From Bacteroidales bacterium (GTDB lineage Bacteria; Bacteroidota; Bacteroidia; Bacteroidales; UBA932), in assembly GCA_017549145.1 (NCBI GenBank), contig JAFYVM010000013.1, forward strand, positions 41,831 to 105,830: 64,000 nt of DNA, given 5' to 3'. The notes under the pieces were generated by a model. That model worked only from the letters and a program-made list of their open reading frames with translations. It did not search any database and was not told the DNA's origin. Below are positions 34,601 to 42,589 of this stretch, piece by piece. A program made the position numbers and the translations under genes. Every line of letters begins with the position of its first letter. Positions within the stretch are counted from its first letter, which is position 1.

Positions 34601-35470
34601 GCAGCTTACTCCGCAGTCACACCATGAACTGATTTCCTTCACGAGAGGCATCATCTCTGCCGCTCCTAGCGAGCAGTTCAGACCAAATGCTGTAATAGGG
34701 TAGTGACGCACCGCAGTATAAAATGCCTCCAATGTCTGTCCTGTCAGCGTTCTTCCACTCCTGTCTCCAACCGACACCGACACCACTACATCCGGAACCC
34801 CCATTAAGGTTGCACTTGGATTGTGGGAATTTTGTGCAGGGGATGTGCAGTGGGGGTCTTCGTAAACACAACCCCCACTGCATGCTGCAGCAATTCCAGC
34901 CAGCGCTGCCTTGACATTAAGCGCATCAAAACAAGTCTCAACAAGCAACAGATCCACCCCACCACGAATCAACGCCTCAGCCTGCACGCGATAAGCCTCG
35001 CGCATCTGTTCAAAAGAATATGGACGGAATCCAGGATCAGAAGCGTCAGGAGAAAGCGATAGTGACTTGGATGTAGGACCGATACTTCCTGCCACCCACA
35101 CCTTACGGCTAAGTCCTACAGACGCCGCTAAGGCTGCAGCCTCATCAGCAGCCTCACGAGCCACTCGCGCGCCCTCGTATGCCATTTGAGATGCAAACTC
35201 TTCGCAGCCATACTCAGACTGCGAAATAGTATTTGCACTGAATGTATTTGTTTCAATGATGTCAGCCCCTGCTGCGATATACTCTTTGTGGATTGCCTTG
35301 ATTACATCAGGACGAGTAAGATTCAGGCACTCATTATTGCCATAAAGCTCTTTATTACACGCAGCAAACGGTCCAGTGTGATAATCATCCTCACTTAGAC
35401 CGTATCTCTGAATCATGGTGCCCATCGCACCGTCCAATACAAGTATTTTATCTTTTGGAATAAATGTCAT
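31628..35470 (-). CDS. metH: Cobalamin-dependent methionine synthase with several in-frame inserts
   Basis: Methylates homocysteine using methyltetrahydrofolate and B12. The 1280-residue protein has in order: Hcy/Zn domain (start GAMGTMIQRYGL, Zn site GGCCGTTPDH), pterin domain (NVGERTNVAGSRKF), B12 domain (GDVHDIGKN with the cobalt His) and the activation domain (YSSCPDHT). It is longer than usual because of inserts: near residue 197-209 (palindromic), 359-389 (two 17-residue units SAKxGxFTD), 709-718 (VILSEAKDL from the dispersed hairpin), and two Cys/His-rich loops in the activation domain (HEHGCCCPAC and HCTCGCSHDHAHSHSH). ATG at 35470 is chosen; upstream codons overlap the previous gene. 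Active-site motifs are intact. Confidence 0.95.
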   Translation of the reverse strand: MTFIPKDKILVLDGAMGTMIQRYGLSEDDYHTGPFAACNKELYGNNECLNLTRPDVIKAIHKEYIAAGADIIETNTFSANTISQSEYGCEEFASQMAYEGARVAREAADEAAALAASVGLSRKVWVAGSIGPTSKSLSLSPDASDPGFRPYSFEQMREAYRVQAEALIRGGVDLLLVETCFDALNVKAALAGIAAACSGGCVYEDPHCTSPAQNSHNPSATLMGVPDVVVSVSVGDRSGRTLTGQTLEAFYTAVRHYPITAFGLNCSLGAAEMMPLVKEISSWCDCGVSCYPNAGLPNEMGGYDQTPAEMASQVRELASRGLVNIVGGCCGTTPDHIRAIAQAVSGLAPRDLKTDIHKDIPSAKIGFFTDDNPKKQDSSAKMGVFTDEPLTVCGLETVKVDLANSNFTNVGERTNVAGSRKFARLISEGKYDEALQIAAKQIEDGARIIDINMDDAMLDSTREMERFVRYISNDPAVAKAALMIDSSHWETILAGLQNAQGKCIVNSISLKEGAEAFIEKARKIKSYGAAIVVMAFDEQGQATTYDRKIEICQRAYKLLTEEAGISPSDIIFDVNILSIGTGIEEHALYAIDFIEAVRWIKTNLPGSLTSGGVSNLSFAFRGNNAVREAMHSAFLYHAIKAGLDMAIVNPSMLQVYDEIEPELLKCVEDVIFNTDPQATERLIEKATAITAIAAGQSGASHISQSTSHVILSEAKDLPKQPVFQRLQNALIKGRTETLESDIQEALAEYGSAVAIIEGPLMEGMEAVGKLFGDGKMFLPQVVKSAKVMRDAVEALSPYMESVGCCQQLNSTAGVRKKVVLATVKGDVHDIGKNITGIVLTCNGFEVHDLGVMVDKETILDAAEKLNADIIAVSGLITPSLFQMEELCREMTARGMTTPLLIGGATTSALHTAVKLAPLYDHVFYGADASAAAVLAKKCMIDREAFEAEQHLEQKKLRELYNRDESTDPAEEAVDNTEETQEDQRFENDTYITEIPADIPVKELPLEEILPYFDWKMFYAIWGVKYGSASPEAMELMQLRRDAEDELAVADFKIMLSARFFPASANRANEICFTADGKTHKWPMMRQEGDKNLSLCDFVAPESFAKKSAFGMFAICVHKRSKAHEHGCCCPACSNAYEDMIGKAVRMTLAEAASLWLNDTINASSKLIKPAIGYSSCPDHTLKGEVLEILDGSMMHKEGHCTCGCSHDHAHSHSHAGPLGIQLTESYAMTPEASICGLIFMHPEAVYPQIRRISQKQYDNYVERKGMDADTARRFLGHLLK
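33322..33347 (+). repeat. Dispersed hairpin element inside metH
   Basis: Forward copy on the + strand, read by the minus-strand gene as VILSEAKDL. It sits in the linker between the pterin-binding and B12-binding domains. Confidence 0.8.
34307..34389. repeat. Tandem pair of AT-cored palindromes inside metH
   Basis: Two hairpins 51 bases apart: arms CTCATCCGTAAAAA (34307-34320) and TTTTTGCGGATGAG (34327-34340), pairing except for one G-T; then ATCCGTAAAAA (from 34361) and TTTTTGCGGA (34378-34387). Each gives SAKxGxFTD on the minus strand. They lie between the Hcy and pterin domains. This is a different family from the 26-base element. Confidence 0.78.
34846..34882. repeat. Perfect 12-base inverted repeat inside metH
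   Basis: Arms TGCAGTGGGGGT (34846-34857) and ACCCCCACTGCA (34871-34882) with a 13-base loop, in the Hcy-binding domain at about residues 197-209. No related copy is seen elsewhere in the window. Confidence 0.7.
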
Positions 35471-35475
35471 ACTAA

Positions 35476-36021
35476 TTATTTTTCTATCTCCAGCCACTCT
35501 ACTTCGCCACCCCATATTTCCAGGAATCGATGGAAGTCTGCATTGCTTATAACCGTGCTTGCAGTGTTGTCGCAAGGATGCCAGCTTAGTCTTTCCGCGT
35601 CTTTTAAGTCCGCATCCAGATAAAGTTTTACACGATGACCGTTCTCAAACAACTCCTTCTGCATCACTCCCTCCTTGGTCGCTAGATCCATATCCTGAAT
35701 CAAGCCAAAGAGTGAAACGGAGCCAGGCTGTACTCCCAAGCATCTATCCATTCTCTCTGCAGAAGCAAATGAAAGTTTACCCTGATGGAGGCTCTTTTCC
35801 AATGAGTGGATGTCCAATTCCTTATGGCACTCAAAGATTACGAGGTAATGTCTGTTGCCTTTATGATTACGGAAAAACAAGTTCTTGCAGTGGGTGGAAT
35901 CAATCTCCTTCCAATATTCAAGAGCCAGCTCTATAGTAGGAAGAGGTGGATGGTAATGAGTCTTATACTCAATGCCATGATTCTCTAGAAACTTATGTAC
36001 TTTATCTATCTTTTCGTTCAT
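35476..36021 (-). CDS. ProX/YbaK-type aminoacyl-tRNA deacylase
   Basis: A free-standing trans-editing enzyme of 181 residues, probably hydrolysing Ala- or Cys-tRNA(Pro) mischarged by prolyl-tRNA synthetase. Family blocks seen: HYHPPLPTIELA at the N-terminus, CKNLFFRNHKGNRHYLVI with the conserved Lys and Asn, KLSFASAERM, and GVQPGSVSLFGL, where the GxxPGxV loop lies. Length fits the ProX subgroup. It lies two bases after the decarboxylase beta gene and five bases before metH, with no obvious functional link to either. Confidence 0.87.
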   Translation of the reverse strand: MNEKIDKVHKFLENHGIEYKTHYHPPLPTIELALEYWKEIDSTHCKNLFFRNHKGNRHYLVIFECHKELDIHSLEKSLHQGKLSFASAERMDRCLGVQPGSVSLFGLIQDMDLATKEGVMQKELFENGHRVKLYLDADLKDAERLSWHPCDNTASTVISNADFHRFLEIWGGEVEWLEIEK

Positions 36022-36023
36022 GA

Positions 36024-37166
36024 TTATCCAAGGAAGCTTAACAATATACCAGCAGCTACAGCTGAGCCGATCACTCCTGCCACATTAGGGCCCATAGCGT
36101 GCATCAACAGATGGTTGTTAGGATCAAACTCGCGTCCTACATTCTGTGATACGCGTGCGGCATCAGGTACTGCTGAAACACCTGCGTTACCGATCAGAGG
36201 GTTAATCTTATTCTCCTCTTTGCAGAAGAGGTTCATAATCTTAGTGAAGCCGATTCCTCCGATAGTTGCAAGGATGAATGAGAAGAGTCCAAGAACAAAA
36301 ATCTTAATTGAAATATGTGTCAGGAAGATATCTGCCTGAGTTGAACATCCTACAGTAAGACCGATGAGGATTGTTACTACGTCAATGAGGGGTCCTCGTG
36401 CAGTCTCTGCCAAACGCTTTGTTACTCCACTCTCCTTCAATAGGTTACCGAAGAATAGCATTCCAAGAAGTGGAATGCCTGATGGCACGATGAGGGCAGT
36501 GAGGATGAATCCGAAGATAGGGAATATGATCTTCTCTCTCTGGCTTACTACGCGAGGAGATTTCATCTTGATTGCTCTTTCCTTTTTGGTAGTCATCAGG
36601 AGCATGATCGGACGCTGGATAACTGGCACCAAAGCCATGTATGAATACGCCGACACTGCAATCGCTCCCATTAACTCAGGGGCAAGTCTTGAGGCAAGAA
36701 AGATGGCTGTAGGACCGTCTGCTCCACCGATGATACCGATAGCTCCTGACTCTGCTGGAGTGAATCCAAGCAGCATGGCAATGATGTAGGCACCGAAGAT
36801 TCCAATCTGTGCTGCTGCTCCGATGAGCATGAGTCGAGGTTGGGCAATAAGAGATGTAAAGTCTGTCATCGCACCGATTCCCAAGAATATGAGAGGCGGA
36901 TACCATCCTTTGACAACTCCCTGATATAGAATGTTCAGCACAGAGCCTTCCTCGTAGATGCCGATCTGAAGACCATTAACGAAAGGAATGTTTCCGATGA
37001 TCATTCCAAAGCCTATCGGCACAAGCAGAAGTGGCTCCCACTCTTTTTTGATTGCAAGCCAGATCAGGGCAATTCCCGTACAGATCATTCCCAGATGCTG
37101 TATGGTCATATTCGCAAAACCGGTGTATTGCAGGAACTGCTGTATGCTTTCAGTTATTGTGTTCAT
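36024..37166 (-). CDS. Sodium-pumping decarboxylase beta subunit
   Basis: The integral-membrane subunit (380 residues) of a Na+-translocating decarboxylase of the OadB/MmdB/GcdB family. It decarboxylates carboxybiotin and couples this to Na+ export. Seen: PLIFLGIGAMTDF, the conserved GIIGGADGPTAIF with its membrane Asp, and the C-terminal HAMGPNVAGVIGSAVAAG. Ten or so hydrophobic segments. The substrate of the complex depends on the alpha subunit two genes upstream, which is of the propionyl/methylmalonyl-CoA type. Genes are closely spaced on the minus strand (six bases to the biotin-carrier gene). Confidence 0.92.
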   Translation of the reverse strand: MNTITESIQQFLQYTGFANMTIQHLGMICTGIALIWLAIKKEWEPLLLVPIGFGMIIGNIPFVNGLQIGIYEEGSVLNILYQGVVKGWYPPLIFLGIGAMTDFTSLIAQPRLMLIGAAAQIGIFGAYIIAMLLGFTPAESGAIGIIGGADGPTAIFLASRLAPELMGAIAVSAYSYMALVPVIQRPIMLLMTTKKERAIKMKSPRVVSQREKIIFPIFGFILTALIVPSGIPLLGMLFFGNLLKESGVTKRLAETARGPLIDVVTILIGLTVGCSTQADIFLTHISIKIFVLGLFSFILATIGGIGFTKIMNLFCKEENKINPLIGNAGVSAVPDAARVSQNVGREFDPNNHLLMHAMGPNVAGVIGSAVAAGILLSFLG

Positions 37167-37172
37167 TTGCTT

Positions 37173-37739
37173 CTATTCTATTGTGATGATGACTGTGCCT
37201 TCAAGTACGGAATCTCCCTTTTCTACCTTCACCTCTTTCACTCTTCCGTCACGTTCAGACTGCAGGTCGTTTTCCATTTTCATCGCCTCCAGGACAGCCA
37301 CTACCTGACCAGCCTTAATGATTTCACCCTCCTTTACCTTCACAGAAGTAATGACTCCAGGAAGTGGAGCAGTGATGATGTTACTTGTTGTCTTGACAAT
37401 GATTACTCCTGATTTGATTGCCAATGGAGCCAGACTGCGAATATCTATATTATCTTTTTTGCGGATGGTCAGAACATAGCTTTCTGAATCGTGCGGATCC
37501 TGAACTTCAATAGTTTGGCTTTCCTCCTTGACAACCACTTCCTCTACCTGTTTTTTCTCTTTGAAGATAAAGTTTATCAATCTTCCGAAGAGAAAATATA
37601 GAACAAAAAGAAGGGCAAGGGAGAGGAATACGACAGATATGGATACGAGAGTGATGATCCATCCGTATGGATCTTTCTCGGCTAATTCCATGCTCTTGGT
37701 AAGCACGTTTTCCGCTTGTATGAGATCTAGTGGGAACAT
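37173..37739 (-). CDS. Decarboxylase gamma-like anchor fused to a biotin carrier
   Basis: A 188-residue fusion of an OadG/MmdD-like membrane anchor and a biotinyl domain. Residues 26-57 form one hydrophobic segment (WIITLVSISVVFLSLALLF). After a charged linker comes the biotin domain with the attachment lysine K154 in EAMKMEN and the PLPGVI turn upstream. Many relatives carry these as two separate genes, so one protein both anchors the complex and ferries the carboxyl group between alpha and beta subunits. It lies three bases after the alpha gene and six before the beta gene. Confidence 0.9.
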   Translation of the reverse strand: MFPLDLIQAENVLTKSMELAEKDPYGWIITLVSISVVFLSLALLFVLYFLFGRLINFIFKEKKQVEEVVVKEESQTIEVQDPHDSESYVLTIRKKDNIDIRSLAPLAIKSGVIIVKTTSNIITAPLPGVITSVKVKEGEIIKAGQVVAVLEAMKMENDLQSERDGRVKEVKVEKGDSVLEGTVIITIE

Positions 37740-37742
37740 GGC

Positions 37743-39305
37743 TTACAAAGGCAGGTTGTCGTGTTTCTTCCAAGGGTTAGATGCCTTCTTATCAGCGAGC
37801 TGCTCAAGAGCTCTGATGACGCGGAATCTAGTATTGCGAGGCTCGATGATATCATCGATATATCCGTATGAGGCTGCATTATAAGGGTTGCAGAACAAGT
37901 CATTATACTCCTGTCTTTTCTGCTCAGTAGCGGCCTGACGTTCTGTTGGATCTTCGATCTTGCTGAGCTCTTTAGAATAAAGAATCTCCACTGCACCTTC
38001 TGCGCCCATTACTGCAATGTTTGCTGATGGCCATGCATAGTTGATGTCTCCACGCAACTGCTTGCAGCTCATTGTGATATGAGCTCCTCCATAAGATTTT
38101 CTAAGGGTTACTGTAACCTTAGGTACTGTAGCCTCTCCGTATGCATAAAGTAACTTTGCTCCGTGAGAAATGATTCCTCCATATTCCTGCTGAGTTCCGC
38201 AAAGGAAACCAGGAACATCTACAAGTGAAACAATCGGAATATTGAATGCGTCGCAGAAACGGACGAAACGTGCAGCCTTGCGTGATGCGTTGATGTCAAG
38301 TACTCCTGCGAGTACCTTAGGCTGATTTGCCACGATACCTACTGAGCGTCCGTTCATGTGGGCGAAGCCAATGATGATGTTCTTGGCCCAACTACGCTGA
38401 ACCTCAAGGAATCTACCCTCATCAACAATGCTTCCGATAACTTCGTGCATATCGTAGGCCTTATTAGGGTTGTCCGGGATAATTTCGTTGAGAGCGTCAT
38501 CATAACGTCCCGCAGGGTCACTTGTCTTTACGACGGGTGCTTGCTCGCGGTTGTTCGAAGGAAGGAAACTCAGCAGTGTCCGGATAGTCTGAATGCCTTC
38601 CTCCTCATCTTTCGCTGCAAAGTGAGCGACTCCACTCTTTTTAGTATGCACTACTGCTCCACCGAGCTCTTCCTGAGTGACATTCTCACCAGTTACAGCC
38701 TTAACGACAGATGGACCTGTAAGGAACATGTACGATGTGTCCTTTACCATTACTGTGAAGTCTGTAAGAGCAGGGGAGTAAACTGCACCACCAGCGCATG
38801 GACCGAATATGCCGGAAATCTGAGGTACTACTCCTGATGCCAGGATGTTTCTTTCAAAGATTTCTCCATAGCCTGCCAGCGAGCAGATGCCCTCCTGGAT
38901 ACGTGCTCCACCAGAGTCATTGATACCGATGAGTGGGGCTCCTACCTTTACTGCCATATCCATTACCTTGCATATTTTCAAGGCCATGGTTTCTGACATA
39001 GAACCGCCATTGACAGTAAAGTCCTGGGCATATACATATACAAGTCTGCCGTCGATGGTTCCCATTCCGGTAACCACTCCGTCTCCGTCGTATTTTACTT
39101 TATCTATTCCGAAGTTCGTACATCTGTGCTGTACAAACATATCAAATTCTTCAAAGCTTCCTTCGTCTAGAAGCATCGCTATTCTTTCGCGCGCAGTCAG
39201 CTTGCCCTTTTGATGCTGGGCATCTATCCTTTTCTGACCTCCTCCGAGTTTGGCTGCCGCTTTGCGCTCAACCAACTCTTGAATCTTTTCCTTCTGAATG
39301 CTCAT
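37743..39305 (-). CDS. mmdA: Methylmalonyl-CoA decarboxylase alpha / acyl-CoA carboxyltransferase
   Basis: A 520-residue carboxyltransferase of the crotonase superfamily that moves the carboxyl group from methylmalonyl-CoA to biotin, or the reverse. Seen: the N-terminal [17 protein letters not shown] block, [18 protein letters not shown] (first oxyanion hole), and [16 protein letters not shown] with [19 protein letters not shown] (second half). With the biotin carrier and beta subunit behind it, the unit is best read as a Na+ pumping methylmalonyl-CoA decarboxylase of the propionate pathway. Methylmalonyl-CoA epimerase, often adjacent in relatives, is not in the window. A -7 element lies 31 bases upstream. 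Confidence 0.92.
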   Translation of the reverse strand: MSIQKEKIQELVERKAAAKLGGGQKRIDAQHQKGKLTARERIAMLLDEGSFEEFDMFVQHRCTNFGIDKVKYDGDGVVTGMGTIDGRLVYVYAQDFTVNGGSMSETMALKICKVMDMAVKVGAPLIGINDSGGARIQEGICSLAGYGEIFERNILASGVVPQISGIFGPCAGGAVYSPALTDFTVMVKDTSYMFLTGPSVVKAVTGENVTQEELGGAVVHTKKSGVAHFAAKDEEEGIQTIRTLLSFLPSNNREQAPVVKTSDPAGRYDDALNEIIPDNPNKAYDMHEVIGSIVDEGRFLEVQRSWAKNIIIGFAHMNGRSVGIVANQPKVLAGVLDINASRKAARFVRFCDAFNIPIVSLVDVPGFLCGTQQEYGGIISHGAKLLYAYGEATVPKVTVTLRKSYGGAHITMSCKQLRGDINYAWPSANIAVMGAEGAVEILYSKELSKIEDPTERQAATEQKRQEYNDLFCNPYNAASYGYIDDIIEPRNTRFRVIRALEQLADKKASNPWKKHDNLPL

Positions 39306-39335
39306 ACGATTTCGTTTAGGGTGTATCTATCTTTG

Positions 39336-39343
39336 CAAAGTTA
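39336..39343 (-). promoter_or_regulatory. -7 element for the decarboxylase-metH unit
   Basis: CAAAGTTA on the + strand reads TAACTTTG on the minus strand, 31 bases before the ATG at 39305. No clear -33. All five genes down to metH are closely spaced and could use it. Confidence 0.5.
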
Positions 39344-39362
39344 GCATTTTTTATTAAAAATA

Positions 39363-39393
39363 AAAGGGACGGTGCTTTGAGCATCGTCCCTTT
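39363..39393 (-). terminator. Intrinsic terminator after yebC
   Basis: Arms 39363-39376 and 39380-39393 (AAAGGGACGGTGCT with its complement, one G-T pair), three-base loop. On the minus strand the stem is followed by TTTTATTTTT, a typical U-tract. Confidence 0.82.
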
Positions 39394-39413
39394 GTAGGTA
39401 TGTCGTAAAAAAA

Positions 39414-40145
39414 TTACGGCTGCATTGTTGTGTAAACGTTCTGAACGTCGTCGTCCTCCTCGATACGCTCGATGAGCTTCTCAACGTCTGCTTTAGCATC
39501 ACCCTCAAGAACTTTGAGGTCAACGTTTGGAAGGCGAGTGAACTCTCCAGCTACAAGCTCATAACCATTCTCCTCAATCCACTTCTGGATAGCATTGAAT
39601 GCTGTGAACTCACCATAAAGTACGATCTCCTTTTCTTCGTTCTCGTTCTCCTCCTCAAAGATTTCCTCTACACCATAGTCGATGAGCTCAAGCTCAAGCT
39701 CCTCAAGGTCATAAGGGTTAGTTGTCTTCATACGGAACATACACTTGCGGTCGAACATATAGTCAACGCTACCTGAAGTTCCAAGTGAACCGCCGCTCTT
39801 TGTGAAGTATGAACGTACGTTTGCTACAGTACGATTGTTATTATCAGTAGCAGCCTCTACAAGAACAGCGATTCCATGAGGACCGTATCCCTCGAATACT
39901 ACCTCCTTGTAATCTGCCTGATCCTTATCTGTTGCTCTCTTGATTGCACGCTCGATATTGTCCTTAGGCATGTTCTCGCTTCGTGCAGTCTGGATAAGTG
40001 CGCGAAGACGTGGGTTACCTGTTACGTCTGCACCACCCTGCTTTACAGCGATAGTGATTTCCTTACCGATCTTTGTGAAGACGCGAGCCATGTGGCCCCA
40101 TCTTTTGAATTTACGTTCTTTTCTAAACTCAAACGCTCTTCCCAT
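39414..40145 (-). CDS. yebC: YebC/PmpR family protein
   Basis: A 243-residue TACO1/YebC-family protein, reported as a DNA-binding regulator in some bacteria and as a translation factor for proline-rich stretches in others. Seen: the N-terminal GRAFEFRKERKFKRWGHMAR (the family normally has AGHSKW then KR), GGADVTGNPRLRALIQTA, SENMPKDNIERAIKR and YEGYGPHGIA-type block (here FEGYGPHGIAVLVE), and KSGGSLGTSGSVDYMFD. The acidic region near residues 160-170 (EEENENEEKE) is long. It ends with a strong terminator, so is probably monocistronic. Confidence 0.93.
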   Translation of the reverse strand: MGRAFEFRKERKFKRWGHMARVFTKIGKEITIAVKQGGADVTGNPRLRALIQTARSENMPKDNIERAIKRATDKDQADYKEVVFEGYGPHGIAVLVEAATDNNNRTVANVRSYFTKSGGSLGTSGSVDYMFDRKCMFRMKTTNPYDLEELELELIDYGVEEIFEEENENEEKEIVLYGEFTAFNAIQKWIEENGYELVAGEFTRLPNVDLKVLEGDAKADVEKLIERIEEDDDVQNVYTTMQP

Positions 40146-40288
40146 AACTAAAATGATTTCTAAAGGTGCTTTCTGCGTTGTCGTTGTTTCTAAATCCTCA
40201 CAACCAGAAGGTTGCTGCGGTTTATAAACTTCCTTCCGCCTTGAAATCCCTCTTTATAAATAATTTTAAATAATCCTTTTAATGCCTA

Positions 40289-40951
40289 CTACTGAATACG
40301 TCCGATGTACTTGTCAATCTCGTAGCCCTCTGGTGAAGCAGCGTACTGATCCTTGATGAGTTCATAGTACTCAAGAGCCTTCTCGTTCTGTCCGAGCTTC
40401 TCAGCTACAAGACCAGCCTTAAGAAGGTAACCTGCAGCGTACATGTTCTCAACAACAGCAGCAGCCTTCTCGAAGTAGTTGAGAGCTGTCTCGTAGTTCT
40501 CAAGTCCTACATAAGCGTCACCGATGCATGCAAGAGCACGTGCAGCGAGGATAGCGTCCTTACCGTTGTATGCCTTGAGGTAGTTGATAGCATCCTCATA
40601 GTTTCCGAGCTGAAGCTCACATACACCTGCGTAGAAGTTAGCAGCCTTACCAGCCTTTGCGCCGTACTCATCAATGATCTGAGCAAAACCAAGAACGTTA
40701 CCGTCACCGTTAAGAGCAAGCTCATAATCTGCAGCGCGGAAGTTCTCCTCTGCAAGTGCCATCTGACCCTCAGCCTCAGCTACAGCTGGCTGATAAGCGA
40801 ACTTAACCCAGCAGAATGCTGCAAGAGCAACAACTACAAGTCCTGCAAGGATACCGCCCATAAGTTTACCGTTCTCATTGAAGAACTTCTCTGTCTTTGA
40901 AACCGCCTCGACAACTGCCTCGGCATTCTGATTTTTGATTTCTTTAGCCAT
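40289..40951 (-). CDS. Membrane-anchored TPR protein (YfgM-like)
   Basis: A 220-residue protein with a short cytoplasmic N-terminus, one membrane segment near residues 31-51 (LMGGILAGLVVVALAAFCWV) and several tetratricopeptide repeats (for example AANFYAGVCELQLGNYEDAI, DAYVGLENYETALNYFEKA, LVAEKLGQNEKALEYYE). Layout resembles YfgM, a periplasmic chaperone cofactor that associates with the SecYEG translocon; the role here is inferred from the layout. ATG at 40951 is preferred to one 27 bases upstream. The 40146-40288 stretch between this gene and yebC holds no feature I can recognise. Confidence 0.82.
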   Translation of the reverse strand: MAKEIKNQNAEAVVEAVSKTEKFFNENGKLMGGILAGLVVVALAAFCWVKFAYQPAVAEAEGQMALAEENFRAADYELALNGDGNVLGFAQIIDEYGAKAGKAANFYAGVCELQLGNYEDAINYLKAYNGKDAILAARALACIGDAYVGLENYETALNYFEKAAAVVENMYAAGYLLKAGLVAEKLGQNEKALEYYELIKDQYAASPEGYEIDKYIGRIQ

Positions 40952-41015
40952 ATTAATTGTAATTTTATTATTTGTCAATCTGGTTTACGACCATACAGGG
41001 CACGTAAACAGCCCG

Positions 41016-41046
41016 CAAATTTAGAAAAAAATGTTCAACTTCCCAA
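41016..41046 (-). promoter_or_regulatory. Promoter for the TPR protein gene
   Basis: On the minus strand TAAATTTG (41023 to 41016) has TTG (41046 to 41044) 20 bases upstream, fitting the Bacteroidetes consensus. Predicted leader of about 60 bases to the ATG at 40951. Confidence 0.6.
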
Positions 41047-41116
41047 GAAATTATATCCCATTTCATATTTGTGTAAATATAGTCCTATAAATTCAAGGTT
41101 TTCTCCAAAATAAAAC

Positions 41117-41124
41117 TATCTTTG
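41117..41124 (+). promoter_or_regulatory. -7 element for the recF group
   Basis: TATCTTTG 21 bases before the recF ATG at 41146; no clear -33 element. Confidence 0.5.
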
Positions 41125-41145
41125 TAAGGATATAGAATATCGTAT

Positions 41146-42243
41146 ATGCCCGTACTGGAAAAAATAGTAATATCGGACTTCAGGAATATTCAGCTTCAGG
41201 AATTGGAGTTCTCGCCTAATGTTAACTGCATCAGCGGTAATAACGGCGAGGGTAAGACCAATCTCCTGGATGCTATCTATTATCTGGCGATGACTAAAAG
41301 CGCCTTTGCTTCGTCTGATAAATTTGCTCTTCGCCACGGTTGTGACGAGTTTTCACTTGCGGGTACATACCGAATGGAAAACGCTCTTCAGAGCCGCTTT
41401 GCTTTGAAGATGACTTCGAAGGGTGAGAAGAAGGTCAAACGTGATGACAAACCATATCAGAAGATTTCGGAACATGTAGGCGTTTTGCCGGTTGTGATGG
41501 TTTCTCCAGCTGATGTTTCGATGGTCAGCGAGTCTGGAGAAGAGCGTAGAAGGTTTGTGAATTCAGTGCTGTCGCAGATGGACCGTGAGTATATGACGGC
41601 TATGCAGCAGTACAACAGACTCCTTCTTCAGAGAAATACGGTTTTGAAAGAGCCTTCTGTGGATCGTGCCCTTCTTGAGGTTATAGATATGAGGCTATCT
41701 ATCTTGGCAGAACCTATTTATCAGGCACGTAAAAAGTTTGTGGATCAGCTTAAGCCGATAGTTTCCGAGTACTATAGATTGCTGTCTGGTGATTCGGAGC
41801 AGGTGGATATCGAGTATGAGTCAGAACTTTCAAAAGCAGGACTTGATCAGCTTCTGGTAAGCTCATTCGAGCGTGATCGAATCATGAAACATACGACTGT
41901 AGGTGTACACAGAGATGATTTTGCATTTAAGATGAACGGTCATCCTATACGTCGTTTTGGTTCTCAGGGACAACAGAAATCTTTCCTCGTTTCTCTCAAG
42001 TTCGCACAATATGAAATCATGAAGAAGAATTATGGCTTTGCTCCGATACTTCTTCTGGATGATGTGTTCGATAAGTTGGATATGGGACGTATCTCGAACC
42101 TTCTTCAGATGGTTGCGAGCAATGATTTCGGACAGATTTTCATTACCGACAGCAACAAGGTGCGTATGGCAGGAATTGTGGACAGACTGACTCAGGATCG
42201 AGCTTATTTTGAGACTGTCGGTGGAACATTTACTAGGATTTAA
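41146..42243 (+). CDS. recF: DNA replication and repair protein RecF
   Basis: An ATP-binding SMC-like protein that helps load RecA at gaps with RecO and RecR. The 365-residue protein has Walker A GNNGEGKTNLLDA (31-43), the signature-like region RRFGSQGQQKSFLVSLKF and Walker B ILLLDDVFDKLD. N-terminal KIVISDFRNIQLQELEFS is the usual RecF opening. It heads a run recF, dciA-like, pdxB with 1-4 base spacing or overlap. In many bacteria recF sits beside dnaA/dnaN; here dnaN is about 17 kb away. Confidence 0.96.
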   Translation: MPVLEKIVISDFRNIQLQELEFSPNVNCISGNNGEGKTNLLDAIYYLAMTKSAFASSDKFALRHGCDEFSLAGTYRMENALQSRFALKMTSKGEKKVKRDDKPYQKISEHVGVLPVVMVSPADVSMVSESGEERRRFVNSVLSQMDREYMTAMQQYNRLLLQRNTVLKEPSVDRALLEVIDMRLSILAEPIYQARKKFVDQLKPIVSEYYRLLSGDSEQVDIEYESELSKAGLDQLLVSSFERDRIMKHTTVGVHRDDFAFKMNGHPIRRFGSQGQQKSFLVSLKFAQYEIMKKNYGFAPILLLDDVFDKLDMGRISNLLQMVASNDFGQIFITDSNKVRMAGIVDRLTQDRAYFETVGGTFTRI

Positions 42244-42244
42244 T

Positions 42245-42589
42245 ATGGCTTTTGACGGTAGAAGTAATAAACTCAGACGCAAGGAGGCGATTGGAATGGA
42301 TGAACTGGTGAGTCAGTTCGTTCGTGATATGAAGCTTGTCTCTGGACTTAATCGTCAAAGAGTTGCTGATATATGGAACCAGATATCCGGAGCAGGGAAG
42401 TACACGCTTTCGACAGTTTATGAGAAAGGTGTTCTGACATGTTTCATAAGTTCATCTCTAGTAAGGAATCAGTTGTATTTTCAGAGGGATGTGCTTGTTC
42501 ATAAGATGAATGAATGTCTTGCGGCTGACGAGTTATTTGAGAATGCTGCAGATGGTAGTCCGGCTATAAAAACATTGGTGTTGAAATGA
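42245..42589 (+). CDS. DciA-like protein (DUF721)
   Basis: A 114-residue protein of the DUF721 group, which includes DciA, a loader or activator of the replicative helicase DnaB in bacteria without DnaC. Seen: MDELVSQFVRDMKLVSGLNR at the N-terminus with VADIWNQISG, then the compact KH-like core FISSSLVRNQLYFQRDVLV. The ATG at 42245 follows the recF TAA directly by one base; earlier in-frame starts lie inside recF. The recF-DUF721 pairing is common in Bacteroidetes. Its last four bases overlap pdxB (ATGA). Confidence 0.85.
   Translation: MAFDGRSNKLRRKEAIGMDELVSQFVRDMKLVSGLNRQRVADIWNQISGAGKYTLSTVYEKGVLTCFISSSLVRNQLYFQRDVLVHKMNECLAADELFENAADGSPAIKTLVLK

Noticed and set aside
36024-37739. Oxaloacetate decarboxylase instead of methylmalonyl-CoA decarboxylase
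   Set aside because: The alpha subunit is an acyl-CoA carboxyltransferase, not the pyruvate-carboxylase-like alpha of OadA.
38358-38837. 159-codon + strand frame inside the decarboxylase alpha gene
   Set aside because: Antisense to a clear carboxyltransferase gene; Cys-rich random-looking sequence with no family resemblance.
40146-40288. A small RNA or gene between yebC and the TPR gene
   Set aside because: No promoter, terminator-like hairpin or credible reading frame was found in this 143-base gap.
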